Of a stretch of DNA of 64,000 nucleotides, positions 25,290-34,429 are shown piece after piece. This DNA is from Streptomyces hawaiiensis. GTDB lineage: Bacteria > Actinomycetota > Actinomycetes > Streptomycetales > Streptomycetaceae. The DNA is taken from contig NZ_CP021978.1 of NCBI RefSeq assembly GCF_004803895.1, forward strand, positions 4,836,001-4,900,000, in the 5' to 3' direction. Under the pieces are notes generated by a model. The model did not search any database. It worked only from the letters and a program-made list of their open reading frames with translations, and was not told the DNA's origin. The position numbers were made by a program, and so were the translations under genes. Every line of letters begins with the position of its first letter. Within the stretch, counting starts at the first letter, position 1.

Positions 25290-26303
25290 GCCGCTTGGGC
25301 CCCCTGGCCGGCCCGGACTCGCCGAGCCGGTCACCCTGGGCCCGGGTGAGCTCGATGACCTCCTGGCAGGTCCCGATCACCTCGCGCAGATCGCCGATGC
25401 GCAGCCCGTCGGCGTCCCGGTCACGGCGCTGGTAGATGGCGAGCGAGCCGAGCGAGCGCAGCATGACGGTGGCGCCGAAGGTGTCGTCGGCCCGCCGGGC
25501 GCTCTCCAGGGAGCCCTGTGCGGCCTGCTGCCAGTCCTCCTGGTAGTTGCGCATCTCGAACAGCGGCATGGCGCGCGGTGAGTTCCCAGGCATGGGCGGC
25601 GGCGTCGTCGTGCCGTGCCGCCGCGCCCACCAGGGCGAGGATGGTGCCCCGCTCCGACTCGAACCACTCCAGCGGATCGGCGAGCAGCTCCGTGACCGCG
25701 TCCACCGGCAGCTCGTGGACGAGCCGGGCCGAATGACGTGGCAGGTGCCCGGCCCCGTCGAGGAGCTGGTGTGCGGAGCCGGCGAGCGTGAGCAGGGTGC
25801 CGTAGGCGGGCTCCAGGGCGTCCGCGCGATCCTGGGCGGAGTCCTCGTCGTGGGCGCGCTCCCAGGCGAACAGACGCAGCAGCTCATGGAAGCGGAACCG
25901 GGCCGACGGTCCCGTCTGCGTCAGGCACAGCTCGAGAAGCTGGGCGTCCACGAGCTGTTCGAGCAGGCACAGTTCCGCGAGCCGCGCCGCGGCTTCGGGC
26001 TCGGCGGCGACCCGGTCCTGCCCGATCACGGCGGCGAGCATCCGGTCGGCCTCGTGCGTCGTCATCACGTTCAGCTGGATCTGGACCGCCCCGTAGTCAC
26101 TGACCAGTTCGTCCAGCGGATCCCGGCTGGTGATCAGGACGGTGCACCGGCCGCGCCCCGGCAACAGCGGCTGGATCTGCCGGAACGAGCGCACGTCGTC
26201 CAGGACGACGAGCAGCCTGCGATGGTTCAGCAGGGAGCGGTACAGCGCGGAGCGTTCCTGGAGCCCGGCCGGTATCTGCGCGCTGGACACCCCGAGTCGT
26301 GGA
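25290..26303 (-). pseudogene. Decayed AfsR/SARP-type NB-ARC regulator
   Basis: On the minus strand, residues such as LLVVLDDVRSFRQIQPLLPG and VLITSRDPLDELVSD match the NB-ARC ATPase of AfsR-like regulators, followed by FHELLRLFAWERA and EWFESER typical of the following region. The N-terminal SARP DNA-binding and P-loop parts are missing. A segment after AARLAELC appears deleted. The frame shifts near 25580, after which RNYQEDWQQAAQGSLESARR-type TPR sequence continues in another frame. No plausible start exists. An intact member of the same family lies at 28859-31945. Confidence 0.75.
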
Positions 26304-26316
26304 GTTCCCGCGTGTT

Positions 26317-27198
26317 TCAGCGACTGGTCTCCCGCTCCACCGGGAGCCACAGCTCGGCGTCCGCCTGCGTGCCGTCGGGGGACAGACGGGTGCGGAGGAT
26401 TTCGGGGCCGGGGCGGGTGCGGTAGGGGTTGGACGGGAACCACTCGGTGAACACGTCGCGCCACAGCTCCTGGATGGCCTGTGGGGCGGGCCCCGAGGTG
26501 GTGAAGACGGCCCAGGTGCCGGGCGGGACGGGGAGCGTGGTGGTGCCTTCGGGGGCCCCAGCCGGGGTCTCGGCCGAGGTGATCACGGCGTGGTAGTAGT
26601 CGAGTTCCGTGCCCTCCGCGCGGCTCGGGTCCAGGCCGTCGCAGACCGCGACGAGGCCCCGCGGCTCCTGGTCGGACCGTTTCTCCAACCGGTCCACGGC
26701 GGGCTTGTCGAGGCCGCGGACGAAGTCGATGATCGCCTGGTTCGGGCCGGAGTGGATCAGGGGGATCCGGGTCTTGAAGCCGGTGACGGTGAAGGCCGGG
26801 CGGTCGATGACGCGGTAGTGCATGCTGCTGTTCCCTTCGACGGTGAGGCGGAAGGTCAACCGGGGCTGGGAGACGAGCACGGCGCCGGTGCGCCGGGCCT
26901 CGCCCGGGCCCACGCCGTGCATCGTGCGGAACGCCCGCGCGAACGCCTCGCCCGAGCCGTAGCCGTAGCGGATCGCGATCTCCAGGAGCGTCGCGTTGCC
27001 CGAGAGCACCTCCGCGCCCGCGACCGTCAGCCGGCGGCGACGGACGTACTCCGAAAGTGGCATACCTGCCAGGGCGGAGAACATGCGGCGCAGGTGGTAC
27101 TCCGAGGTGTATGCCGTTCGCGCCAGGTCCGCTACGTCGACGGTTGCGTCCAGGTTCCGTTCGATCCGGTCCATCGCCTGGTTGAGCCGGTCCAGCAC
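26317..27198 (-). CDS. AraC-family regulator with GyrI-like effector domain
   Basis: The protein has 293 residues from GTG 27198, which follows GGAAGGAG. Residues about 1-105 hold the two AraC helix-turn-helix units (ATVDVADLARTAYTSEYHLRRMF; IAIRYGYGSGEAFARAFR). The C-terminal half (from about HYRVIDRPAFTV) is a GyrI/SOUL-like small-molecule binding domain, as in Rob and BmrR-type multidrug sensors. It probably activates a target in response to a hydrophobic compound. The pseudogene that follows in the same direction is unlikely to be the target. Confidence 0.9.
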   Translation of the reverse strand: MLDRLNQAMDRIERNLDATVDVADLARTAYTSEYHLRRMFSALAGMPLSEYVRRRRLTVAGAEVLSGNATLLEIAIRYGYGSGEAFARAFRTMHGVGPGEARRTGAVLVSQPRLTFRLTVEGNSSMHYRVIDRPAFTVTGFKTRIPLIHSGPNQAIIDFVRGLDKPAVDRLEKRSDQEPRGLVAVCDGLDPSRAEGTELDYYHAVITSAETPAGAPEGTTTLPVPPGTWAVFTTSGPAPQAIQELWRDVFTEWFPSNPYRTRPGPEILRTRLSPDGTQADAELWLPVERETSR

Positions 27199-27405
27199 GT
27201 CCGGTCTCCTTCCTTTTCGTGCCCTCACGCTAGGCAGCGCGTGCCCTGCCGCACCCGACATCTCGTGCCCGTTCCGGTCGGGTGCCGCCTGCGCTGAACG
27301 GCGTGCGCGAGCCGCCGTCAGGCAGGCGTCCTTAGGGCGTCCCTACCGTGAACGGTTAGCATCGCCCGTCAATCCGTCAGTTGCCGACCGGTACGAGGTG
27401 AGGAC

Positions 27406-28299
27406 ATGGGGGCGCCCAGGATCGCCGTCGCCGTGGTGACGATGGGCAACCGGCCCGAAGAGGTCGACGCCCTGCTGGAGTCCGTGGCCAAGCAGGACGT
27501 ACCGCCCGAGCGGATCGTCATCGTCGGCAACGGCTGCCCGCTGCCCGACTTCGCCCGGCGGTTGTCGCTGCCCGGCGAGGTCACCGCCGTCGAGCTCGAC
27601 GAGAACCTCGGCTGCCCCGGCGGGCGCAACGCGGCCCTGGCCCGGCTGCGCGAGTTCGGCGACATCGACGTCGTGGTGGATCTGGACGACGACGGTCTGC
27701 TCGTCGACCCCGATGTGCTGCGCCGCGTGCGGGACCTGTACGCCGCCGACGAGCGGCTCGGCATCGTCGGCTTCCGCATCGCCGACGAGCTCGGTGAGAC
27801 GCAGCAGCGGCACGTGCCCCGGATCGGCAACTCGGACCCCGGCCGTGGCGGTTACGTCACCGGATTCCTCGGCGGTGGACACGCGCTGCGGATGGCGATG
27901 CTCGACGAGGTCGGCGACTGGCCCGCCGAGTTCTTCTTCGCGCACGAGGAGACCGACCTCGCATGGCGCGCGGTTGATGCCGGCTGGCGGATCCTGTACG
28001 CGCCGGAGCTGCTGCTCCGGCATCCGAAGACCTCGCCCGCCCGGCACGCCATCTACTACCGCGTGAACGCCCGCAACCGGGTCTGGCTGGCCCGCCGCCG
28101 ACTGCCGCTCGCGCTCGTCCCCGTCCATCTGGGCGTCTGGGTGCTGCTCACCCTCGCCCGGAACCGGTCGGGTGCCGGGCTGCGCGCGTGGTTCGGCGGA
28201 TTCGTCGAGGGGGTACGGGAGCCGGCGGGGGAGCGGCGGCCCATGCGGTGGCGGACGGTGTGGCGGCTCACCCGGCTGGGGCGGCCGCCCGTCATCTGA
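27406..28299 (+). CDS. GT2 family glycosyltransferase
   Basis: The 297-residue protein is a GT-A fold inverting glycosyltransferase. It has the start VAVVTMGNRPEEVDALL, a sugar-nucleotide DLDDDG metal motif near residues 91-96, GGGHALRM and an HEETDLAWR acceptor-site motif, with a basic, partly hydrophobic tail. Relatives make cell-surface polysaccharides. No other sugar-polymer gene is adjacent. A tandem repeat array begins directly after its stop codon. Confidence 0.88.
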   Translation: MGAPRIAVAVVTMGNRPEEVDALLESVAKQDVPPERIVIVGNGCPLPDFARRLSLPGEVTAVELDENLGCPGGRNAALARLREFGDIDVVVDLDDDGLLVDPDVLRRVRDLYAADERLGIVGFRIADELGETQQRHVPRIGNSDPGRGGYVTGFLGGGHALRMAMLDEVGDWPAEFFFAHEETDLAWRAVDAGWRILYAPELLLRHPKTSPARHAIYYRVNARNRVWLARRRLPLALVPVHLGVWVLLTLARNRSGAGLRAWFGGFVEGVREPAGERRPMRWRTVWRLTRLGRPPVI

Positions 28300-28301
28300 C
28301 G

Positions 28302-28536
28302 CCGGCCGGCTGAAGCCGTACAGGCACCGAAGAGGCCGGTTGGCTGACGTCGTAAGCACCGAAGAGGCCGACCGGCTGACGCCGTAAGGCACCGAAGAGG
28401 CCGACCGGCAGACGCCGTAAGGCACTGAAGAGGCCGGCCGGCAGACGCCGTAAGGGCACTGAAGAGGCCGGCCGGCAGACGCCGTAAGGGCACCGAAGAG
28501 GCCGACCGGCAGACCGTAAAAGCACCGAAGAGAGGC
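28302..28536. repeat. Seven-copy tandem array with 32-34 bp period
   Basis: The core GAAGAGGCCG or a close variant begins at 28329, 28361, 28394, 28427, 28461, 28495 and 28527, so the unit is 32-34 bases. Between cores lies a conserved ACCGGCAGACGCCGTAAGGCAC-like spacer that contains a near-palindrome GCCGACCGGC. Copies are contiguous without unique spacers. The array starts three bases after the glycosyltransferase stop. It could be a message-stabilising or recombination-prone element. Function is unknown. Confidence 0.85.
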
Positions 28537-28670
28537 TGAGTGGGCCCCGGCCGATCACCTCCGCCGACCGGGACCCGGACCCGGCCGCGGCGGCGACACT
28601 CCCCCGAGTTTGCGCGTCCAGACGCGCGCGCCGCCGGGCCAGATCCGATGTAGTGATCACATCAGGCTTT

Positions 28671-28714
28671 GCCAACGGATCGCTAACATGTGGCCAACGG
28701 TTCGCCGTTGCGTC
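28671..28714 (+). promoter_or_regulatory. Four 11-bp tandem repeats, SARP-type binding region
   Basis: GCCAACGGATC, GCTAACATGTG, GCCAACGGTTC and GCCGTTGCGTC follow each other at exact 11-base steps from 28671. SARP regulators bind heptamer repeats at 11-base spacing, overlapping the -35 region. The array ends 144 bases before the SARP gene, so autoregulation is plausible. The remaining bases 28537-28670 and 28715-28858 hold nothing else that I recognise. Confidence 0.5.
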
Positions 28715-28858
28715 GTCTGCCGATTGGCCGGAAGTCGCCGAACCGAGGTCGTAGAGGGCCGGGGCTGCGGTTGATTCCGGCGGAGCAGGTGAGGATCGAG
28801 GTGGCGGAAATCCGCTGCCCAGCGGTGGATATTCGCCAAGGCGGGGGGCGCGGGGGGT

Positions 28859-31800
28859 ATGCGGTTCGGGCTGTTGGGGCCGCCGGTGCTGTTCTACGAC
28901 GCCCGGAGCGGCGGCCGTGGTGAGGCCCGGGGCATCGCAAGCCCCAAGTCCCGCGTGCTGCTCGCCGCGTTGCTCCTCGACGCCGGGCGGGTCGTCTCCG
29001 TCGAGTCGCTCAAGGACGCGCTGTGGGGCGGGGCGCCGCCCGTGTCCGCGCAGGCCTCCCTGCACAATCACATCGCCCGGTTGCGGCGGCTGCTCGACGA
29101 TCCCGGGCGGCTGCGCACCGTGCCGTCCGGGTACGTGCTGCGGGTCGACGAGGGCGAGCTGGACGTCCACGTCTTCGACGCCCACGTCACCGAGGCGCGT
29201 GCCGCGCACACCGGCCGGGACTGGGAGCGGGTCGTGGGCGAGTGCGCGGCCGCGCTCGCCCTCTGGCGGGGCGCGCCGCTCACCGGGCTGCCGCCCGAGG
29301 TGGGCGGGTACGCCTTCGCGCAGCGGCTGTGCGAGGCCCGGATGCTGCTTCTGGAGTGGCGCTACGACGCCGAGTTGGCGCTGGGCGGCCCGCGGCTCCA
29401 CGAGCTGGTGCCGGAGCTGGCGGCGCTGACCGGCGCGTACCCGCAGCGGGAGGTGTACCACCGGCAGCTGATGCTCGCCCTGCACCGCACCGGCCGTCAG
29501 ACCGAGGCCCTGGCCGTTCACCACGACCTGCGTACCCGCCTCGTCGGCCAACTCGGCATCGAACCGGGGCCGGGGGTGCGGGAGGCGCATATGGAGGTGC
29601 TGCGGGGGGCCGCGGGGGACGGTGGTGCGGGGGAGCCGGGTGAAGCGGGCAGCCCGGCGCCCTCGCCCGCCCAACTGCCACCGGCACCAACCCACTTCAT
29701 CGGCCGCACCGCCCTGCGCGACTCCCTGCACCGCGCCCTCACGGCACCCGGTCCGCATCCCATCGCCGTCATCAGCGGCATGGCCGGTGTCGGCAAGAGC
29801 GCGCTCGCACTGCAGGTCGCCCATCAGCTGGCGGAACGTTTCCCCGATGGGCGGATCCACCTCGACCTGCACGGCGCCACCCCGGGCACGACCCCCCTCA
29901 CCGCCGGTCAGGCGGTCACCGCCCTGCTGCGTGACCTCGGCACCGAGCCCTGCCGTATCCCGGAACAGCCGGACGCCGCAGCCGCGTTGCTGCGTTCGCT
30001 GCTCGCGCCGACCCGCACGCTCCTGGTGCTGGACGACGCCGCGAGTGCCGCGCAGGTACGGCCGCTGCTGCTGGGCGGTGCCGGGTGCGGGGTGATCGTC
30101 ACCAGCCGTTCACCGCTGACCGCCCTCGACGGCGCGGCCCGGTTCCCGCTCGCCCCGCTGTCGGACGAGGAGAGCGCCGAACTCCTGCGCAGGGCTTCGG
30201 GCCGCGACGGCCTGGACGGTACGGCCGCCGCCCGGCTCCTCGTCGGGCTCACCGGCCGGCTCCCGCTGGCCCTGCGGGTCGTCGCCGCGCGGCTCGCCGC
30301 CCGCCGGGCCCTGACCCCCGACGCCCTCGCCGGGCAACTCGCCGCCGCGGACCGGCGCTTGCACCACCTGGAGTACGACGACCTGAGCGTCCGCCGCTCC
30401 CTGGCCGCCGCGCACGACGCGCTCGCCGCCTCCGAGCGCGAGGCCGACCGAGACGCGGCCCGCACCCTGCGCCGTATCGGCGCGCTCGACCTGCCCACGT
30501 ACGGCACCCCCCTGCTCGCCCGCCTCACCGGCACCGGCGAACCCCGTACCGAGGCCGCTCTGGACCGCCTCCTCGACGTGGCCCTGCTGGAAGAGCCGAC
30601 GTACGGCCGCTACGCACCGCACGACCTGGTGCGCCACTTCGCCCGTGAACGGGCCGGAGAGCGGGACGCCGACGACACCGCCGACATGGCCGACACGGCG
30701 CTGCGCTGGTACGCGGCCGTCGCCGAGCGCGTCCTCGCCGCGATCGCGGGACCCGGCCTCGACCGGGACGACCGCCGCCGGCCCACCCCCACTCAGCCGA
30801 GCGGCCACGCGGCTCACGTCGACACCGTCGCCCCCTTCGCCGGCCCCGAAGAGGCCTTCGCCTGGGGAGACGGGGAGCTGGAGAACGTCGTCACCCTGGT
30901 CGAGCGGTACGCGGACGACGCCTCCGGGCAACGTGCCGGCCTGGTCGGCACGCTCGTCCGGCTGATCTTTCCCTACGCGCATCGCCGGGGACGCGTCGCC
31001 GAGATGGAGGTGCTCGGGCAGGCCGGCCTCCGGGTGGCCCGGCGGCTCGGTGACGCGGCGGCTGAGGCGTACGCGCTGGTCGACCTCGCCGGGCTGCACT
31101 TCCTGACCGGCCGGCAGCACGAGGCCCTCGCACTCAACGACCGGGCGCTCGCCCTCTGGCGGCGGCTGGACCACCCCTCCTGGATCCGCCGCTGCCTCGA
31201 CGACCGCGGCCTGCTGCTGGACCGACTCGGCCGGCGCACCGAGGCGGGCGAGGCGCCGACGCGGAGCCCGCGGTACGCACGGCAGCTGAACGACCCGTAC
31301 GGCGAGGCCGTCACCCCCAGCCACCTCGGCAACCTCTTCGAGCTCACCGACCCGCGGGCCGCCAGCGAGCAGCACCGGCGTCCGCTCACCCTCGACGACG
31401 ACATCGACGACGAGATCGACGACGAGAACGGCACCGTGATCGGCGACGAGAACGGCACCGTGATCGTGCGGCACACCGCGCACCGCGACATCGGGTACGC
31501 CCAGCTGCGGCTCGGCCAACCGGCCGCCGCCCTGCCGCACTTCGAGGAGAGCCTGCGCATCCTCGGCAGTCACGGCGACTGGCACGGCGAGTCCCAGGCC
31601 CGGCTCGGCCTGGTCCGTGCCCTGCGTCTGCTGGGCCGCAGCGGGCGGGCCGCCCGCGAATGCGCCGAGCTGCTCGGCCGGGCCGACGCCCGCGGCGACC
31701 GCTACACCGGCGGTCTCGCCCGCCACCAGCACGGGCTGCTGCTGCGGGAGCGGGGGCACATCAGCGAGGCGCGCGAGGAGTGGGGCACGGCTCTCGCGGC

Positions 31801-31945
31801 GCTGGAGGGAACGGACGAGCAGGCGGTGGTGACGGAGCTACGCGCGTTGCTCGCTCCCGCTGACCGACCACCCGGCGTCCCCGGCAACACTCCGGCTGAT
31901 TCGGCTACTTGGCGTCCGCGTAGCACTCCACCACCGCCGTCGTGA
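28859..31945 (+). CDS. Large SARP regulator with NB-ARC and TPR domains (AfsR-like)
   Basis: This 1028-residue protein combines an OmpR-like DNA-binding domain (about 1-95), a BTAD domain (about 100-245), an NB-ARC ATPase with Walker A GMAGVGKS at 307-314 and LLVLDDAASA as Walker B, and C-terminal TPR-like repeats (about 700-1010). AfsR-type proteins activate secondary metabolism, with ATPase and TPR domains controlling activity. A short acidic repeat, DDEIDDENGTVIGDENGTVI, interrupts the TPR part. The start ATG follows GGGGGG. Its 3' end overlaps the convergent polymerase gene by 41 bases. The target cluster is not evident from the sequence. Confidence 0.92.
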   Translation: MRFGLLGPPVLFYDARSGGRGEARGIASPKSRVLLAALLLDAGRVVSVESLKDALWGGAPPVSAQASLHNHIARLRRLLDDPGRLRTVPSGYVLRVDEGELDVHVFDAHVTEARAAHTGRDWERVVGECAAALALWRGAPLTGLPPEVGGYAFAQRLCEARMLLLEWRYDAELALGGPRLHELVPELAALTGAYPQREVYHRQLMLALHRTGRQTEALAVHHDLRTRLVGQLGIEPGPGVREAHMEVLRGAAGDGGAGEPGEAGSPAPSPAQLPPAPTHFIGRTALRDSLHRALTAPGPHPIAVISGMAGVGKSALALQVAHQLAERFPDGRIHLDLHGATPGTTPLTAGQAVTALLRDLGTEPCRIPEQPDAAAALLRSLLAPTRTLLVLDDAASAAQVRPLLLGGAGCGVIVTSRSPLTALDGAARFPLAPLSDEESAELLRRASGRDGLDGTAAARLLVGLTGRLPLALRVVAARLAARRALTPDALAGQLAAADRRLHHLEYDDLSVRRSLAAAHDALAASEREADRDAARTLRRIGALDLPTYGTPLLARLTGTGEPRTEAALDRLLDVALLEEPTYGRYAPHDLVRHFARERAGERDADDTADMADTALRWYAAVAERVLAAIAGPGLDRDDRRRPTPTQPSGHAAHVDTVAPFAGPEEAFAWGDGELENVVTLVERYADDASGQRAGLVGTLVRLIFPYAHRRGRVAEMEVLGQAGLRVARRLGDAAAEAYALVDLAGLHFLTGRQHEALALNDRALALWRRLDHPSWIRRCLDDRGLLLDRLGRRTEAGEAPTRSPRYARQLNDPYGEAVTPSHLGNLFELTDPRAASEQHRRPLTLDDDIDDEIDDENGTVIGDENGTVIVRHTAHRDIGYAQLRLGQPAAALPHFEESLRILGSHGDWHGESQARLGLVRALRLLGRSGRAARECAELLGRADARGDRYTGGLARHQHGLLLRERGHISEAREEWGTALAALEGTDEQAVVTELRALLAPADRPPGVPGNTPADSATWRPRSTPPPPS

Positions 31946-33608
31946 ACGGGAAGCGCACCGGTGTCTCCCCGAAGGTCAGCCGGCCGGCCAGGGCCGCAGC
32001 CTCGCGGATCGCCGCCACGACCGTCTCCGCCTCCTCCTCGGGGCAGTGCACGATCACCTCGTCGTGCTGGAAGAAGACCAGCTCGGCCGCCAGCCCCGCG
32101 CAGGCCTTGCGCAGCGCGGCGAGCAGCAGCAACGCCCAGTCGGCGGCGCTGCCCTGGACGACGAAGTTGCGGGCGAAGCGGCCGCGGGCGCGGGCGTTGG
32201 TGGAGGCGTAGCCGGGTACCCACTGCCCGCCGCCCGGCTGGTCGTCCTCCCCGGAGACGACGGCGGCCGTCGGGATGCCGGCCTCCTCCGTCGCGTCGTC
32301 CGTCCCCCGGGCTGCGGGCGGGCAGGTCCGGCCGAGCCAGGTCCGCACGAGCCGGCCCTCCTCACCGGCCCGGGCCGCGTCGTCGACGTACGCCACCGCC
32401 CTGGGGAAACGGCGTCTGAGCGCGGCGAGGTTCTTCAGGCCGTCGCCGGAGGTCTGGCCGTAGACCGCGCCGAGCACGGCGAGTTTGGCCTGGGAGCGGT
32501 CGCCGGAGAAGGCGCGGTCGGAGACGGACTGGTACAGGTCGCTCTCCCGGCCGGCCACCTCCATCAGGCCGGGGTCGCGGGAGATCGCGGCGAGGACGCG
32601 CGGTTCCATCTGGTCGGCGTCGGCGACGACGAGCCGCCAGCCGGGGTCGGCGACCACGGCCCGCCGGATCACCTTGGGGATCTGGAGCCCGCCTCCGCCG
32701 TTGGTCACCCAGCGCCCGGTCACGGTCCCGCCCGCGAGGAACTCGGGCCGGAAGCGGCCCTCGCGGACCCAGTCCTGGAGCCAGGACCAGCCGTGGGCGA
32801 CCCAGATGCGGTACAGCTTCTTGTACTCGATCAGGGGCTTCACGGCGGGGTGGTCGACCGACTCGAGCTCCCAGCGGCGGGTCGAGGAGACCTTGATCCC
32901 GGCCTGGGCGAAGGCCTTGACCACGTCGGCGGGCAGGTCGGGGCGGACCCGGCGGCCGAACGCGGCGGACACCTCGTCGGCCAGCTCGGCCAGGCGGCGT
33001 GGCTCGCCGCCGCCCGCGTACCGCTCGCCCAGCAGGTCGTGCAGCAGCGCGCGGTGCACTTCGGTGCTCCAGGGCAGCCCGGCGCGGTTCATCTCGGCGG
33101 CCACCAGCATGCCCGCCGACTCGGCGGCCGTCAGCAGCCGCATCCGGTCGGGGTGCTCGGCCCGCTCGTGCCGCTTGAGCTGCTCGGCGTGGACCGCGAG
33201 GAGGTCCGGCAGGGGCAGATGGACGCCCTGCGGCTCGAACAGCGAGGACTGCGAGCCCGGTTCGGCGGACCGCTGGGGTGGATCGCGCGGCACGGGGCCG
33301 CCGCGCAGCCGGGCCAGGGCGGCCGCGGCCGAGCGGGGTTCCCCGTACCGCCCCTCGTGGCCGAGGAGGAGCGTCTCGGCGGCCTCGATGTCGTAGCACC
33401 GCTCGACTCGCACCCCCGTGGTGAGCAGGCGCGGGTAGACCTCGGCGGTGGACCGCCACACCCACCGCGTGACGCCGGGTCGGCTCCGGACGGCCTCGGC
33501 GGGGTCGGCCTCCCGCCGCATTGGGCCTGCGGGCAGCCCGTCCGGACCGAGGGGGGCGACGTCCACGCCACCGTCCTCGGCCGGGGCGAGCGCCCACCGG
33601 TCGGCCAT
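31905..33608 (-). CDS. DNA polymerase I-like protein (family A)
   Basis: The 567-residue protein has family A polymerase motifs: motif A VVADADQMEPRVLA, motif B RSQAKLAVLGAVYGQ and motif C FFQHDEVIVH. The N-terminal third resembles a degenerate 3'-5' exonuclease domain, as in the actinobacterial proteins annotated as bifunctional exonuclease/polymerase. It is much shorter than true PolA and lacks the 5' nuclease. It probably acts in repair or lesion bypass. It is oriented toward, and overlaps, the SARP gene. Confidence 0.88.
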   Translation of the reverse strand: MADRWALAPAEDGGVDVAPLGPDGLPAGPMRREADPAEAVRSRPGVTRWVWRSTAEVYPRLLTTGVRVERCYDIEAAETLLLGHEGRYGEPRSAAAALARLRGGPVPRDPPQRSAEPGSQSSLFEPQGVHLPLPDLLAVHAEQLKRHERAEHPDRMRLLTAAESAGMLVAAEMNRAGLPWSTEVHRALLHDLLGERYAGGGEPRRLAELADEVSAAFGRRVRPDLPADVVKAFAQAGIKVSSTRRWELESVDHPAVKPLIEYKKLYRIWVAHGWSWLQDWVREGRFRPEFLAGGTVTGRWVTNGGGGLQIPKVIRRAVVADPGWRLVVADADQMEPRVLAAISRDPGLMEVAGRESDLYQSVSDRAFSGDRSQAKLAVLGAVYGQTSGDGLKNLAALRRRFPRAVAYVDDAARAGEEGRLVRTWLGRTCPPAARGTDDATEEAGIPTAAVVSGEDDQPGGGQWVPGYASTNARARGRFARNFVVQGSAADWALLLLAALRKACAGLAAELVFFQHDEVIVHCPEEEAETVVAAIREAAALAGRLTFGETPVRFPFTTAVVECYADAK

Positions 33609-33659
33609 GCTGCGAGTGTGTCAGGGGGGTCTGACAACGCCTCCCGCCGCCGAAAGGGG

Positions 33660-34400
33660 TCAGGACTCGTCGAGCACGTTCTCCTGTGCCTGCGCGATCT
33701 TCTCCAGCACCCTCGTGACGTACTGCTCGGTCCGCTCCTTGCCGATGCCCAGGCCGCTGAGGACGCCCTGGCCGTTCTCGTGCTCCAGCAGGGCGAGCAG
33801 GAGGTGCTCGGTGCCGATGTAGTTGTGGCCGAGGCGCAGGGCCTCGCGGAAGGTGAGCTCCAGGACCTTCTTGGCGGCCTGGCCGTACGGCACCAGCTCC
33901 GGGACCTCGTCGACGGCGGGCGGGAGCGCCGCCGTGGCCGCCGCGCGGACCGCGTCGAGGGAGACGCCCTGCTCGACGATCGCCTTCGCGGCGAGTCCCT
34001 CGGGTTCGGCCAGCAGGCCGAGAACGAGGTGCTCGGGCAGGCCCTCGGCGTTGTGCGCGGCCTTGGACGCGTTGTGCGCCGCCATCACCGCGCTGCGGGC
34101 GCGCGGCGTGTATCGGTTGAAGCCCTGGCTCGGGTCGAGGTCGGCCGACTCCTTCGGCACGAACCGCTTCTGGGCGGCCTGCCGGGTGACGCCCATGCTC
34201 TTGCCGATGTCGGTCCAGGACGCGCCGGAGCGCCGGGCCTGGTCGACGAAGTGGCCGATCAGGTGGTCGGCCACGTCGCCCAGGTGGTCCGCGGCGATCA
34301 CCGCGTCCTGGAGCTGGTCGAGCGGCTCCGGGTGGACCTTCTTGATGGCCGCGATGAGGTCGTCGAGACGGATGGATGACGTGGTGTCGGGGTTCGTCAT
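33660..34400 (-). CDS. Clp N-terminal domain protein with helix-turn-helix segment
   Basis: This 246-residue protein has an HTH-like stretch (SGASWTDIGKSMGVTRQAAQKRF, about residues 61-83) followed by two Clp-N repeats from about 100 to 240 (ARSAVMAAHNASKAAHNAEGLPEHLVLGLL; NYIGTEHLLLALL). Clp-N repeats bind ClpC substrates or adaptors, and no AAA domain is present. It may be a DNA-binding regulator tied to proteolysis. Two TGTCAACC/GGTTGACA palindromes lie immediately upstream, as expected for an autoregulated repressor. Confidence 0.82.
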   Translation of the reverse strand: MTNPDTTSSIRLDDLIAAIKKVHPEPLDQLQDAVIAADHLGDVADHLIGHFVDQARRSGASWTDIGKSMGVTRQAAQKRFVPKESADLDPSQGFNRYTPRARSAVMAAHNASKAAHNAEGLPEHLVLGLLAEPEGLAAKAIVEQGVSLDAVRAAATAALPPAVDEVPELVPYGQAAKKVLELTFREALRLGHNYIGTEHLLLALLEHENGQGVLSGLGIGKERTEQYVTRVLEKIAQAQENVLDES

Positions 34401-34401
34401 G

Positions 34402-34420
34402 TGTCAACCGTAGGTTGCAC
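34402..34420 (-). promoter_or_regulatory. Operator-like palindrome 1 before the Clp-N gene
   Basis: TGTCAACC at 34402-34409, a three-base spacer and GGTTGCA at 34413-34419 form a near-perfect palindrome, starting two bases from the Clp-N start codon. It matches the element at 34430-34448. Confidence 0.6.
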
Positions 34421-34429
34421 TCCTGTGGC

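Noticed and set aside
28302..28536. Possible CRISPR array
   Set aside because: Units are contiguous at 32-34 bases with no unique spacers, and no cas genes are nearby.
28292..29872. 526-residue minus-strand open frame across the repeat array and SARP gene
   Set aside because: It reads the repeats as an 11-residue periodic peptide and runs antisense through the start of the intact SARP gene, with no family signature.
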